Assembly (NCBI GenBank): GCA_031423635.1
Contig: JANPFX010000083.1
Location: forward strand, 1-64,000
Reading direction: 5' to 3'
Length of the DNA stretch: 64,000 nucleotides
Source of the DNA: JANLQX01 sp031423635
GTDB lineage: Bacteria; Actinomycetota; Acidimicrobiia; Acidimicrobiales; JANYDT01
Positions 43,919-52,853 of this stretch are shown one piece after another. The translations under genes and the position numbers were made by a program. Numbering within the stretch: position 1 is the stretch's first letter; each line of letters opens with the position of its first letter. The notes under the pieces were generated by a model. The model made no database searches. It saw only the letters and a list, made by a program, of their open reading frames with translations, and was not told the DNA's origin.

Positions 43919-44719
43919 GTGCTCCTGGTCATCGACGTCGGTAACACCCAGACCGTGTTCGGCGCGTACCCGAGCGATGAGCTCGGCTTCACCAACGGAT
44001 CGGACCTGGCCGACCACTGGCGGATCGCCACCAACGCCGAGCGCACGCCTGACGAGCTCGCCATGCTGCTGCGCCAGTTCTTCTCGTCCCGCGCCGAGGA
44101 CTTCTCCGCCGATCACATCCACGGCGTGGCGATCTGCTCAGGGGTGCCCCGCGCGACCGCTCACCTTCGACGCATGTGCGAGCGCTACCTCGACCTCACC
44201 GCCATGGTGCTCGAACCGGGCGTGAAGACGGGGATGCCGGTCCTCTACGACAATCCGAAAGAGGTCGGCGCCGACCGCATCGCGAACGCCGTCGGCGCGC
44301 TCGATCGCTACGGGTCCCCGGCGATCGTCGTCGACTTCGGAACCGCCACGACCTTCGATGTGATCTCGGCCAAGGGCCAGTACCTCGGTGGCGCGATCGT
44401 CCCGGGTGTCGAGATCTCGCTCGAGGCCCTCTTCCAGCGCGCTGCCGCGCTGCGTCGGGTCGAGCTGGTCGAGCCGCGCGGGGTCATCGGCAAGTCGACC
44501 GCGGAGTCGTTGCAGTCCGGGGCGCTCTACGGGTATTCGTCGATGATCGACGGGATGTGCGGACGGATCGAAGATGAGCTCGGCGAGAGCGCCACGGTGG
44601 TTTCGACCGGAGGACTCGGAGCCGTCATCGCGCCCTTCTGCCGGACGGTGGACCACAACGACCCGTGGGTCACCCTCCACGGGCTCCGCCTGATCTACGA
44701 GAAGAACACTGTCGCTTGA
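43919..44719 (+). CDS. coaX: Type III pantothenate kinase
   Basis: First step of coenzyme A synthesis: phosphorylates pantothenate with ATP, not inhibited by CoA. At 266 residues the length is standard. The phosphate loop is LLVIDVGNTQTVFGAY (Asp-x-Gly-Asn-Thr). VGADRIANAVGALDRYG and VDFGTATTFDVISAKGQY with the catalytic Asp follow, then GVEISLEALFQRAA. GTG 43919 starts the product at the first strand. Near lysS in many actinobacteria. Confidence 0.96.
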   Translation: MLLVIDVGNTQTVFGAYPSDELGFTNGSDLADHWRIATNAERTPDELAMLLRQFFSSRAEDFSADHIHGVAICSGVPRATAHLRRMCERYLDLTAMVLEPGVKTGMPVLYDNPKEVGADRIANAVGALDRYGSPAIVVDFGTATTFDVISAKGQYLGGAIVPGVEISLEALFQRAAALRRVELVEPRGVIGKSTAESLQSGALYGYSSMIDGMCGRIEDELGESATVVSTGGLGAVIAPFCRTVDHNDPWVTLHGLRLIYEKNTVA

Positions 44720-44723
44720 CCCC

Positions 44724-45158
44724 TCAAAGGGCGACGCATTCACCGAAGCCTTCCGCGCGTGCCTTCTCGCGGAGCTCCGCAAGCTCCGCCCTCCCCTCGG
44801 ACGCGGAGATCGATCCCTTGCTCACGTCGGCAACGATTCGCTGTGAAGAAGTCAGGGCACTCTTGAGCTGATCGGCGACGTCCGGGGGTCCACCGACGCT
44901 GTCGACCTCGGCGAGAAGCCGATCGGTGGCACGGCGGGCCGAGCTCATCGCCTCCCGAGCCTGGGCATCGACGCCGAGCTCACCGGCAAGGTTCCAGGCC
45001 AGCTTCGCCTCCGACTTGGAGAGCTTGCACTTCAGGTTCACGGTCTTGATGAACGCCGACTTGGCCAGGTCGGTACGAGCCTCCTCCGTGCATGCGCCGA
45101 CAGAGGCGGAGGCAAGCACCAGCACGGGTACGAGTACAAGGCGACGCTGACCTTTCAT
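44724..45158 (-). CDS. Small lipoprotein of unknown function
   Basis: A 144-residue exported protein. The signal peptide has a hydrophobic core VLVPVLVLASASVGAC, and Cys 23 is the lipobox cysteine. The mature part is mostly helical with two more Cys (LKCKLSKSEAKLAW and the final FGECVAL) that could form a disulfide. No domain recognised. ATG 45158 with AGGAACG nearby. It converges with coaX, four bases apart. Confidence 0.7.
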   Translation of the reverse strand: MKGQRRLVLVPVLVLASASVGACTEEARTDLAKSAFIKTVNLKCKLSKSEAKLAWNLAGELGVDAQAREAMSSARRATDRLLAEVDSVGGPPDVADQLKSALTSSQRIVADVSKGSISASEGRAELAELREKARAEGFGECVAL

Positions 45159-45252
45159 CGTTCCTCCGCAGATCGCTTCCCAACCCGAACGACGGTTCGG
45201 CTGGTGACGGACGAACCTACCCGGCCTGATCGCACCGACCCTGTTTCCTCGC

Positions 45253-46044
45253 TCACCGCCGTAGAGAGCCCACTCGTCTTCCCACCGAGTACGCGAAGCG
45301 TTGCGTTGGCGATCTCGCAGGCGTGTCTGTCACCCCGACGAAGTTCCGCAAGTCGTGAATCCTTCCGAAGCGGGTCGCCTCGGTCATGAGTTGGCCGACG
45401 GCGGTTCCGTCCTCCGTGGACATGGCGGCCTCGAGGCGGGAGAGAAAGGTGCTGTAGGCGGCGAGGTCGACAGAGGCTGCGGCACGCTCGAGGTCGAGCA
45501 GTCCGAGCAGTGCGACGTACGTTCGTCCGAGCTCCTCCCACGCCGACGCCGAGCGCAGTCCGTCTCCGTGCTTCACGGTCTGCAGGGCCACCAAGAACCG
45601 CCGTCCGGTCGACGCGTACCGCTGGGCCTTCGCGGCGGAGACGACCGCACCGATCGGCACGACGCCGACGACCAGCCAACCCAGCTGGCGCACTGCCGAT
45701 TTCCGGAGGTCGGTGATCCGACCCTCCCACGACGAACAGACGTCGGCGAGGTGGTCGAGGAGATCGGGTTCGACGGCAAGGTACGTCATCGCCCCGGTGG
45801 CCATCCGAAAGTCACCACCGCGGCCGCTCAGATCCCAGGAGGACGTGTCGTTCTCCATGCCGGCTTCGGAGGACGACCTGCCCTCCAGGACGTCATACGC
45901 CTCCCGCACCCGGCGGAATGCTTCGGCTTCGCCGCCCACGTCCGGGTGAGCCACGGCAGCCAGCCTCCGATACTGACGCTTCACATCAGCCGGGCCCCAG
46001 TCCCCGACCAGGCCGAGAACTGCGGTCGCCTGTGATCTCCTCAT
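45253..46044 (-). CDS. J-domain protein with a membrane-like middle segment
   Basis: A 263-residue protein. The N-terminal J domain (about 5-55) contains KRQYRRLAAVAHPDVGG with the His-Pro-Asp that stimulates Hsp70 ATPase. The region after it is not a DnaJ zinc or substrate domain. A hydrophobic segment LGWLVVGVVPIGAVVSAAK (about 121-139) may be a single membrane helix. The remainder is helical and basic at the end (YSVGRRVGSLRR). It probably recruits DnaK to a specific site or client. ATG 46044. It lies 56 bases downstream of tRNA-Arg. Confidence 0.8.
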   Translation of the reverse strand: MRRSQATAVLGLVGDWGPADVKRQYRRLAAVAHPDVGGEAEAFRRVREAYDVLEGRSSSEAGMENDTSSWDLSGRGGDFRMATGAMTYLAVEPDLLDHLADVCSSWEGRITDLRKSAVRQLGWLVVGVVPIGAVVSAAKAQRYASTGRRFLVALQTVKHGDGLRSASAWEELGRTYVALLGLLDLERAAASVDLAAYSTFLSRLEAAMSTEDGTAVGQLMTEATRFGRIHDLRNFVGVTDTPARSPTQRFAYSVGRRVGSLRR

Positions 46045-46100
46045 CCTCCACGCCCCTGTTCAGTGCGATCACCGCCGGGCGACGATTCCCCGCCCACCTG

Positions 46101-46173
46101 CGTCCACGGCAGGAATTGAACCTGCGACCTACCGCTTAGGAGGCGGTTGCTCTATCCCCTGAGCTACGTGGAC
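46101..46173 (-). tRNA. tRNA-Arg, anticodon CCT
   Basis: Acceptor GTCCACG pairs with CGTGGAC. The D-arm has GCTCAGGGGATAGAGC, the anticodon stem ACCGC/GCGGT encloses CTCCTAA (anticodon CCT, reading AGG), and the T-arm GCAGG/CCTGC encloses TTCAATT. The 3' CCA is not encoded. No repeat of its end was seen nearby. Confidence 0.95.
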
Positions 46174-46230
46174 CGACGAGGGGACAGCCTACGAGAAGCA
46201 ACGGCGCCATCCGCGAGATGGCCGGCGACG

Positions 46231-46758
46231 TCAGGGATGCGGACTGACGTCCTCCATGGTGATGTGTCCATCGGGCGGGAGTTCCCCGGCGGGCGCCTCC
46301 AACGCCTGGAGGACCCTGCCGATGAAGCGATGGACGACGTCGAACTCGTGGTCATCGGTGATGAGGTCGGCGAAGAACTGCCGGACACCGCGGACATGTA
46401 CCGGGATCGCGTCGGTGAGAAGCTGACGACCTTCGTCGGTAAGGGTGCAGAGCAACCCGCGACGGTCGTCCTCGGCCTTGATCCGTTCGACGAGGCCACG
46501 GGCTTCGAGACGGTCGACGCAGTGTGTGAGACGGCTGCGTGAGATCATCACGGACTCGGCGATCGTCGACATCCGAACGCCGTCCGGCGGCCCTTCGGCG
46601 ATCACGACGAGCGCGGCATAGTCGGCGATCGACAATCCGTGGGCAGTGGCGAGGGCCGTATCGAGCCGAATGAGCAGTTGCGTCGCAAGGCGGAGCTGGT
46701 CCCGCCACAACGCCTGTTCCCGTGAACCGGGCCATGGTTCCCCACGCGCCGTGCGCAT
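46231..46758 (-). CDS. MarR-family transcriptional regulator
   Basis: A 175-residue winged-helix regulator. Dimerisation helices flank the core; the recognition part is VRMSTIAESVMISRSRLTHC and the wing VERIKAEDDRRGLLCTLT. These usually bind a small phenolic or lipophilic ligand and repress a nearby transporter or detoxification gene. No such target adjoins it here. ATG 46758 gives a normal length; the frame continues 38 codons upstream without resemblance. It lies upstream of the tRNA-Arg. Confidence 0.88.
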   Translation of the reverse strand: MRTARGEPWPGSREQALWRDQLRLATQLLIRLDTALATAHGLSIADYAALVVIAEGPPDGVRMSTIAESVMISRSRLTHCVDRLEARGLVERIKAEDDRRGLLCTLTDEGRQLLTDAIPVHVRGVRQFFADLITDDHEFDVVHRFIGRVLQALEAPAGELPPDGHITMEDVSPHP

Positions 46759-46913
46759 CGTCACGGGGATGCGCGGATCGGGCTGGACCGATCCGCGCAA
46801 ACCGGCATCCATGGCCGAAGCTCCGTCACCCGTCACGGCGGCGACCATAGCGGTGGGCCTCGGACTACTCACAGGAGCCGAGCAACCACCCGGCGACCCG
46901 CTGACGGAGAGCG

Positions 46914-48272
46914 TCAGAGAAAGCCGAGCGGGTCGAAACGACGACCGAGAACTCCCGCGGGGTCAGCACCGAGGACCTGCTCGAGCACGGTGGAGTAGAC
47001 CCGGCGGAAGTCGGTGGTGACCTTCAGATCGCCATCGACCAGATCGGTCAGGCTCGGGTAGTCGCTGTGTATTCCTCCCCGCACACCGTGCCCGAGGACC
47101 AGCACGGGGCCCGCCGTGCCGTGATCAGTTCCCAGCGACAGATTGGGCGCCACGCGCCGGCCGAACTCCGAGTAGACGACCACCACGACGTCCTTCGCCA
47201 GCGGGCTGTCGGCGAGTCCGGCGACGAATCGGCTGACGCCCCGGTCGAGCACGCTGAGGAGCGCACCGTGCGTCCCGGCTTCGTTGGCATGCGTGTCGAA
47301 TCCGCCGAGCGAGACGGAGTAGACCCGGGTCGGGAGTCCGGCCCGAAGAAGCGTCGACACTTCCGACAGTTGTCGGTCGAACGCCGAGTAACTCGCTGCG
47401 TCCCCGGCCGCACCTTCGAGGCTGACGTCAGCCGATCCCTCGGACCCCGCCGTGAGGATCGGCTGCAATCGCGTCATGACTCGGAGAAGGTCGGCGCCGG
47501 TCGCGGCAACGCGCCCACCCCAGGCACCGAGTTCGGAGCCCGGGGTTCGGACGGCCTCCGTGTAGGCGTTCAGCAGCGGTGCCCCGCCGGGAAGCGTGAA
47601 GGTTCCGTTCGGGATGGCCGAGGCGCTGCTCTGACTCCCGATGAGGGCGCGCGGAACGGACGGTCCGATCGAAAGCATCCGCAGCGGATCGGCACCCGTT
47701 CCGTCATGCCACCGACCGAGCCAGCCGGTCAGCTCGACGCGATCGGGAACCCCGGACTGCCAGATGTCCATCGACCTGAAATGGCTACGGTTCGGTGTCG
47801 GGTAGCCGACCCCGGAGACGATGCCGACCTTTCCGGCATCGAAGAGCGCCTTGATGCCGGCCAGCGAAGGGTGGAACCCAAAGCGGTCGTCGATCCGCAG
47901 CGTCTTGTCCGCCGCGATGCCGGCCTGGCCGCGAACCGAGGTGTAGGTCGCGTCCTGGGTCGGGACGATGGTGTTCAGACCATCGTTGCCTCCGTACGCC
48001 GTGATGAGCACCAGCACACCCTGCCCTGGGCGTCGAGCGACACCGCCGCCGGCTGCGGGGGAGGAGACGGCGGCAGCGGGACGGCTGGCGAGTGACGGGA
48101 GGGCGAGCACCGCCGCGGTCGCTCCGATACCACCGAGCACCTCGCGGCGGGTGAGGGTCCGACCGTCGGGAAGCGTGATGGGGATCGGTAGGGCCATCGC
48201 TCCGCCGGCGTTGCATTGCCCGGCCGGGTCCGGCACCGTTCGATCCGTTGGCGAGAACTTCGTCGGATTCAT
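46914..48272 (-). CDS. DUF1501 family protein with Tat signal
   Basis: A 452-residue protein of the DUF1501 family (alkaline-phosphatase superfamily fold). The Tat signal is LTRREVLGGIGATAAVLALP (about 40-59) after a 39-residue lead. Typical DUF1501 motifs include LVLITAYGGNDGLNTIVP, FGFHPSLAGIKALF, SLGGFDTHAN and VVVYSEFGRR, and the His in TDHGTAGPVLVLG is the usual last ligand. It is paired, as almost always, with a DUF1800 gene directly upstream. The pair has no established reaction; metal-dependent hydrolysis at the cell surface is a guess from the fold. Confidence 0.9.
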   Translation of the reverse strand: MNPTKFSPTDRTVPDPAGQCNAGGAMALPIPITLPDGRTLTRREVLGGIGATAAVLALPSLASRPAAAVSSPAAGGGVARRPGQGVLVLITAYGGNDGLNTIVPTQDATYTSVRGQAGIAADKTLRIDDRFGFHPSLAGIKALFDAGKVGIVSGVGYPTPNRSHFRSMDIWQSGVPDRVELTGWLGRWHDGTGADPLRMLSIGPSVPRALIGSQSSASAIPNGTFTLPGGAPLLNAYTEAVRTPGSELGAWGGRVAATGADLLRVMTRLQPILTAGSEGSADVSLEGAAGDAASYSAFDRQLSEVSTLLRAGLPTRVYSVSLGGFDTHANEAGTHGALLSVLDRGVSRFVAGLADSPLAKDVVVVVYSEFGRRVAPNLSLGTDHGTAGPVLVLGHGVRGGIHSDYPSLTDLVDGDLKVTTDFRRVYSTVLEQVLGADPAGVLGRRFDPLGFL

Positions 48273-48324
48273 CGTGGTCGATTCCTTCGGGAGGGAGCGG
48301 ATGGCGAGGTTCGGGGACGCGGCA

Positions 48325-49707
48325 TCAGGCGAGCACGTATTCCGGGCTGGTCAGGGCAACGACGAGCTGGGTCCGAGGATTGGACGCTTTGATCAGCCCG
48401 GCGCGAGTGGCCTGAGTCCACCCGTCGATCCCGAGTTGACGGGCGATGGTGTCAGGGCGGGCGTTCGCCGCCGCTCCGCTCAACCAACCGAGGTTGGCCC
48501 GTGCGGCGAGCCCGTTGGCGAAGCGAAGCCGAGCCAGTGCGGTCGCGGTGGAAAGCCAGTAGCCGTTCTGCGGCCATCCCCCCACACTCGGTGGGTTGAA
48601 CGGCACCTGGTTGAGGTCACGCAACGTCACCAGGAGGTTCGGGCCGACGACGTCGAACTCGTTCGCGCGCATACCAACAGCACGGATCGACCCGACCACC
48701 CACTCGACTGGCTGCTTGACGAGTCCCTGCCGTGCGGTCGTGCTTGCGAACTGGGGATGACGGAACAGGGCACGCATGACGGCGGCGATCGTCCCCTGGG
48801 TCCGGAACACAGCGGCGAGGTCGGCCACGACGGGATCGTTGACCGCTACCGGATACGCGAAGCGGCTCCAGAGCTTCGAGCTGACGAAGGCCGCTGTCTC
48901 CGGTCGTTCGGCGAGGAACGAGACGGTGTCGTCGAAGCCGAACGAGCGGGCCTCCCCCAGGATCGTCTTCGGTGCACCGTCGACCTGGCGGGGAAGCACC
49001 GAGACGGTTCCCGATCGCCGATCGACCCGCGTCCCGGTGAAAGCCCGAGCCGCTTCGCGGACGTCGGCGTCGGAGTAGGAGCCGATGCCGATCGTGAAGA
49101 GCTCCATCAGCTCCCGGGCGAAGTTCTCGTTCGGACTCCCCTTCCTGTTGTCGTTCGCATCAAGCCACACGAGCATCGCGGGGTCCTTCGCGACGGCCAG
49201 TGCGAGTTGGGTGAACCCGCCGAGGCCGAGGAGACGGAATATCTGGTTCTGGGCAAGCATGAAGGTGGCCTCATCGACCTTCTCGACGGCTGTGGCGAAG
49301 TGACCATGCCAGAACAGCGTCATCTTCTCGGAGAGCGGACGCTCAGTTGCCGTCATCCGATCGAGCCACCAACGGGCAAGTGCCTGGTTCTGCGCCTGCT
49401 TGAGCTGGTTACGGGCCTTCTTCTCCTCTCCCGAAGTCCGAGGAAGCGGTGCGATCAGCGTGAACGTCACCGGGGGCGGCGTCGATGCTGCCCCGGCGTC
49501 CGGAGCCCCGACATCGAGAAGTGAATCGACCGCGGCGTCGTAGCCGTTCGCGACCGCAGCGTCCAGGGCTGCCGCAGTCGCGCCGAAGCCGGCCCGGCGG
49601 GAGAGGTGAGCGATGCGCGAGCGGAGTTCATCGGCCATCGCCCAATGCTCGAACAGAGATGTGAACTCGTCGTGAGCAACAGGTGACGATCGATCAGCGA
49701 GGTCCAT
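48325..49707 (-). CDS. DUF1800 family protein
   Basis: A 460-residue protein of the DUF1800 family. Marks are HLSRRAGFGATAAALDAAVA near the start, KMTLFWHGHFATAVEKV, NENFARELMELFTIGIGSYS, RALFRHPQFAS, and near the end PPSVGGWPQNGYWLS. No signal peptide is obvious, although its partner has a Tat signal; DUF1800 proteins may be carried along or remain inside. Start: GTG-free ATG 49707, or ATG 49638 which begins closer to the family core. The stop is 52 bases before the DUF1501 start. Confidence 0.88.
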   Translation of the reverse strand: MDLADRSSPVAHDEFTSLFEHWAMADELRSRIAHLSRRAGFGATAAALDAAVANGYDAAVDSLLDVGAPDAGAASTPPPVTFTLIAPLPRTSGEEKKARNQLKQAQNQALARWWLDRMTATERPLSEKMTLFWHGHFATAVEKVDEATFMLAQNQIFRLLGLGGFTQLALAVAKDPAMLVWLDANDNRKGSPNENFARELMELFTIGIGSYSDADVREAARAFTGTRVDRRSGTVSVLPRQVDGAPKTILGEARSFGFDDTVSFLAERPETAAFVSSKLWSRFAYPVAVNDPVVADLAAVFRTQGTIAAVMRALFRHPQFASTTARQGLVKQPVEWVVGSIRAVGMRANEFDVVGPNLLVTLRDLNQVPFNPPSVGGWPQNGYWLSTATALARLRFANGLAARANLGWLSGAAANARPDTIARQLGIDGWTQATRAGLIKASNPRTQLVVALTSPEYVLA

Positions 49708-49774
49708 CGCGAGCCGGCACGGTGATGACGTGGCGGCGGGCGGCGGTTGCCCCGGCAGCCATTACCGTTGCGTC

Positions 49775-50920
49775 GTGCACTTTCGACGCATGCCGATCGA
49801 GGTGGAGTCACCTGAGGAACTCGGTTACGACACGATCCGCTTCAACCTCAGCGAGTCGAGCATGCGTGACGCGACCGTCGGCGACCTCGGACTGCACAGC
49901 TCGTCCCTCCTCGATGAACTGCACCAGAAGGTGCTGTGGTACGGCGATCATCGCGGCGATCCCCGGCTCCGTTCTCTGGTCGCGGCGCACGGGAGCTCGC
50001 TCTCGACCGATGACGTTCTGGTCACGGCAGGAGCCGCCATGGCGCTGTTCATGGTGCACACGGCATTCCTCGAGCCGGGCGACGACATCGTCGTGTTCCA
50101 CCCCAACTACGCCACGAACATCGAGACGCCGAGGGCGATCGGAGCCAACGTCCTGCCACTCCAGCTGACGTTCAGGGATGGTTACCGGCCCGACCTCGAT
50201 CGGCTCGAATCACTCGTAAGCGCGCGAACGAAAATCCTCTCGATCACGGACCCACACAACCCGACGGGGATCTGCCTGACCGAGGAGGAGCGCCTGCACA
50301 TTGTCACCCTCGCCGAACGCCACGGGTGCCTGTTGCTGGTCGACGAGACGTACCGCGATCTGTCCCGTGGACCGGCGCAGCCGTGGGCGGCAGAGATGAG
50401 CGCATCAGCCATCAGCATCTCGTCACTCTCGAAGAGCATGGGACTCCCCGGGATCCGTGTCGGTTGGGCGATCACCCGGAATCGGGCCCATCAGGAACGG
50501 CTCCTCGCTGCGAAGGAACAGATGATGATCTGCGGTTCGGTGCTCGACGAGACCGTCGCGACCCATGCGCTCCGCCAGCGCGCCGATTTGCTGGCCAGTC
50601 GACGCGCAACGGCGGAACGGCATTTTTTCATCGTCCGCGAATGGATGAGCGGACACGCCGACCTCGAATGGGTCGAACCACAGGGGGGCGTCGTGTGCTT
50701 TCCCCGCATTCGGGATCCGTTCGCCGTCGACGTCGGCGCGTTCTACCACCACCTTCGCACCGCCGGCGGAACGCTGGTCGGTGCCGGCCACTGGTTCGAG
50801 GTCGACCCCCGTTCGTTCCGTGTCGGCTTCGGGTGGCCCACCGATTCGGAGTTGCGGGGCGGTCTCGCCGCGATCGATGCGTCGCTTGACGCCGCGCGTG
50901 GCATGAGAAAGACGTCATGA
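49775..50920 (+). CDS. PLP-dependent aminotransferase, class I/II
   Basis: A 381-residue fold-type I aminotransferase. The cofactor loop is TAGAAMALFMVHTAFLEPGD, the NPTG-type binding stretch is ITDPHNPTGICL, and the Schiff-base lysine is in SISSLSKSMGLPGIRVGW. EVDPRSFRVGFGW gives the C-terminal substrate-carboxylate Arg. GTG 49775 starts the product VHFRRMPIEVE; ATG 49790 is nearly as good. Substrate not deducible. Its stop overlaps the engB start (ATGA), so the two genes are coupled, although their functions are unrelated. Confidence 0.9.
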   Translation: MHFRRMPIEVESPEELGYDTIRFNLSESSMRDATVGDLGLHSSSLLDELHQKVLWYGDHRGDPRLRSLVAAHGSSLSTDDVLVTAGAAMALFMVHTAFLEPGDDIVVFHPNYATNIETPRAIGANVLPLQLTFRDGYRPDLDRLESLVSARTKILSITDPHNPTGICLTEEERLHIVTLAERHGCLLLVDETYRDLSRGPAQPWAAEMSASAISISSLSKSMGLPGIRVGWAITRNRAHQERLLAAKEQMMICGSVLDETVATHALRQRADLLASRRATAERHFFIVREWMSGHADLEWVEPQGGVVCFPRIRDPFAVDVGAFYHHLRTAGGTLVGAGHWFEVDPRSFRVGFGWPTDSELRGGLAAIDASLDAARGMRKTS

Positions 50921-51507
50921 GCGACCGCCCCCTCGAGCTCTCGTTCGTGAAATCCGCGGTCGACCACACGACCTTCGACGACCTCGGACCGGAGGTCGCG
51001 TTCGTCGGTCGATCGAACGTCGGGAAGTCGTCGATCATCAACGCGCTCGCAAACCGCAGAGGGCTGGCAACGGTGTCGAACACCCCGGGCCGAACAAGAG
51101 TGCTGAACCAGTTCGCCCACCGAGACGGAGGCGCAGTGATCGACCTCCCGGGCTACGGCTTCGCCCGCGTCAGTGATGCCGAGCGCCGACGCTGGCAGGC
51201 GATGATCGAGAACTACCTCACCCAACGCGAGCAGCTGGTCATGGTGGTCGCGCTCGTCGACGGCGAGATCGGTCCCGCCAAACTCGATGTCCAGCTCCTC
51301 GAATGGCTGCAGAGCGTCGGGGTTCCGCACGCCGTCGTCGCCACCAAGGGGGACCGCTTGAAGTCCTCGGCACTGGGACGTCGCCGCAACGAGGTGGCCG
51401 AGGGCTGCGGGCTGCACATCGACGACGTCCGGTGGGTCAGTGCCACGAGCGGCAAGGGCGTCGACGGCATGCGCACATGGGTTCGCGCCCTGCTCCTCGG
51501 CACCTGA
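50917..51507 (+). CDS. engB: Ribosome biogenesis GTPase EngB/YsxC
   Basis: A 196-residue TRAFAC GTPase needed for 50S subunit assembly. G1 is GRSNVGKSSIIN, the switch I threonine is in SNTPGRTRVLNQF, G3 is DLPGYGFA, G4 is TKGDRLK (Gly for the common Ala), and G5 is VSATSGKG. All GTP contacts are there. Starts four bases before the aminotransferase stop. Confidence 0.95.
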   Translation: MSDRPLELSFVKSAVDHTTFDDLGPEVAFVGRSNVGKSSIINALANRRGLATVSNTPGRTRVLNQFAHRDGGAVIDLPGYGFARVSDAERRRWQAMIENYLTQREQLVMVVALVDGEIGPAKLDVQLLEWLQSVGVPHAVVATKGDRLKSSALGRRRNEVAEGCGLHIDDVRWVSATSGKGVDGMRTWVRALLLGT

Positions 51508-51562
51508 AAGCCGCAGGTCTCGACAGGTCGAACCGGTCGTCGCGTCCCGAGCCGCAACCCGG

Positions 51563-52234
51563 TCAGAACAGCGAGTCGAGCACCGCCCAGTGGGCGTCGT
51601 CGCCCGTTGCCAGCAACGTCGCCATCCCGACCGCTATTGCGCCCGCGATGTTCTGTTCGAAGTCGTCGATGAACATGCAGTCCTGCGGGATCAGACGCAC
51701 ACCGAGACGTTCGTTCAAGGCCTCGACCGTGTGGTGGTAGATCCGTTCTTCGGGTTTGCGCATGCCGACCTCCGACGAATCGATGATGACGTCGAAAAGC
51801 GAGAGCCCCCCGGCGGCGTCGAGCTTCGCCGTCCAGTGCGGCCGCCACTCGGCAACGTTGTTGGTCAACAGCGCCAACGGGATGCCGCGCCCGCGCCAGC
51901 TGCGAATCCGCTCGATGACGTCGGCGCGGACCTCGAGGGATGCCATGAGGGTCGCCGGGTTGTCGCCGCTGAAGAACACTCCTGCCCCGGGCACGACCTC
52001 CTCGATCCGTTCGACGAGTTCGCCGACCGACGTTTCGCCCCGCTCGAGCCGGTTCCAAAGAGCGCCAGGGTCAGGATTGTGCAGTTCGTGCGACATCATC
52101 GAGCGCAGCCGGTCGATCGACGACGGCGCGTTCTCCGGGTCGTTCGGTTCCGGGCGGGACCGGCCACCCATCGAGAGCGGCACCGTGATCACGCCGGTGT
52201 AGTCGATGATCAACGCGGAAAGTCGTCGGCTCAT
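51563..52234 (-). CDS. HAD-superfamily hydrolase with atypical first motif
   Basis: A 223-residue haloacid-dehalogenase-like protein. Motif I is ALIIDYTGVITV: nucleophile Asp 10 is present, but the +2 acid/base Asp is Thr. Motif II is LLTNNVAEW, motif III EVGMRKPEERIYHH with the Lys, and motif IV MFIDDFEQNIAGA. Non-Asp at +2 is known in phosphonatase and dehalogenase branches, so phosphatase activity should not be assumed. It converges with engB and diverges from the downstream Nudix gene. Confidence 0.82.
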   Translation of the reverse strand: MSRRLSALIIDYTGVITVPLSMGGRSRPEPNDPENAPSSIDRLRSMMSHELHNPDPGALWNRLERGETSVGELVERIEEVVPGAGVFFSGDNPATLMASLEVRADVIERIRSWRGRGIPLALLTNNVAEWRPHWTAKLDAAGGLSLFDVIIDSSEVGMRKPEERIYHHTVEALNERLGVRLIPQDCMFIDDFEQNIAGAIAVGMATLLATGDDAHWAVLDSLF

Positions 52235-52310
52235 GCGCTTCCAGTCTGGCCGACCCGAGGGTCCTCGCCGCTTGGATCCGATCGCGCGGTGGTCTCCGTA
52301 GGCTGAGGGT

Positions 52311-52853
52311 GTGGTCTACACCCCGATCATCGGCACGCTGGCCTATGTCGTCGACCGCACATCGGACCGCGGTCCGGGCGGCGCAGCACTCCTCGTGCAT
52401 CGCAACGCCCGACCCGACGATGAGCACCTCGGCAAATGGAACGGACTCGGCGGCAAGTTGGAGGCCGACGAGGACGTCGCCGCGGGACTACGGCGCGAGT
52501 TGCAGGAGGAGGCCGCGATCGAGGTCACCTCGATGCAGTTGCGCGGAACGGTGAGCTGGCCCGGTTTCGGGCCGAACGGTGAGGACTGGTTGGGCTTCGT
52601 CTTCCTCGTCGACGGGTGGACCGGAGTTCCCCCGTCGAGCAACGAGGAGGGCCGACTGGAATGGGTGCCGCTTCCGCGTCTGCTCCGGGCATGCAGTCCC
52701 GATGCCGGAGACCGCGAAGCGGCCGATCTCCCGATGTGGGAAGGCGACCGGTTCTTCCTACCGCTCGTTTTCGACGACGACCCGCGGTCCTTCCATGGCG
52801 TGATGCCCTACGAACAAGGTCGCCCGGTCGGTTGGACGTGGGAACGCTGGTGA
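52311..52853 (+). CDS. MutT-like Nudix hydrolase
   Basis: A 180-residue Nudix protein close to 8-oxo-dGTP-type enzymes. It has HLGKWNGLGGKLEADEDVAA then GLRRELQEEAAIEV: a full Nudix box with Ala in place of the last Gly. SWPGFGPNGEDWLGFVFL lies next. Nucleotide sanitation is likely; the exact substrate is open. GTG 52311. Its TGA overlaps the GTG of the amidase gene. Confidence 0.88.
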   Translation: MVYTPIIGTLAYVVDRTSDRGPGGAALLVHRNARPDDEHLGKWNGLGGKLEADEDVAAGLRRELQEEAAIEVTSMQLRGTVSWPGFGPNGEDWLGFVFLVDGWTGVPPSSNEEGRLEWVPLPRLLRACSPDAGDREAADLPMWEGDRFFLPLVFDDDPRSFHGVMPYEQGRPVGWTWERW

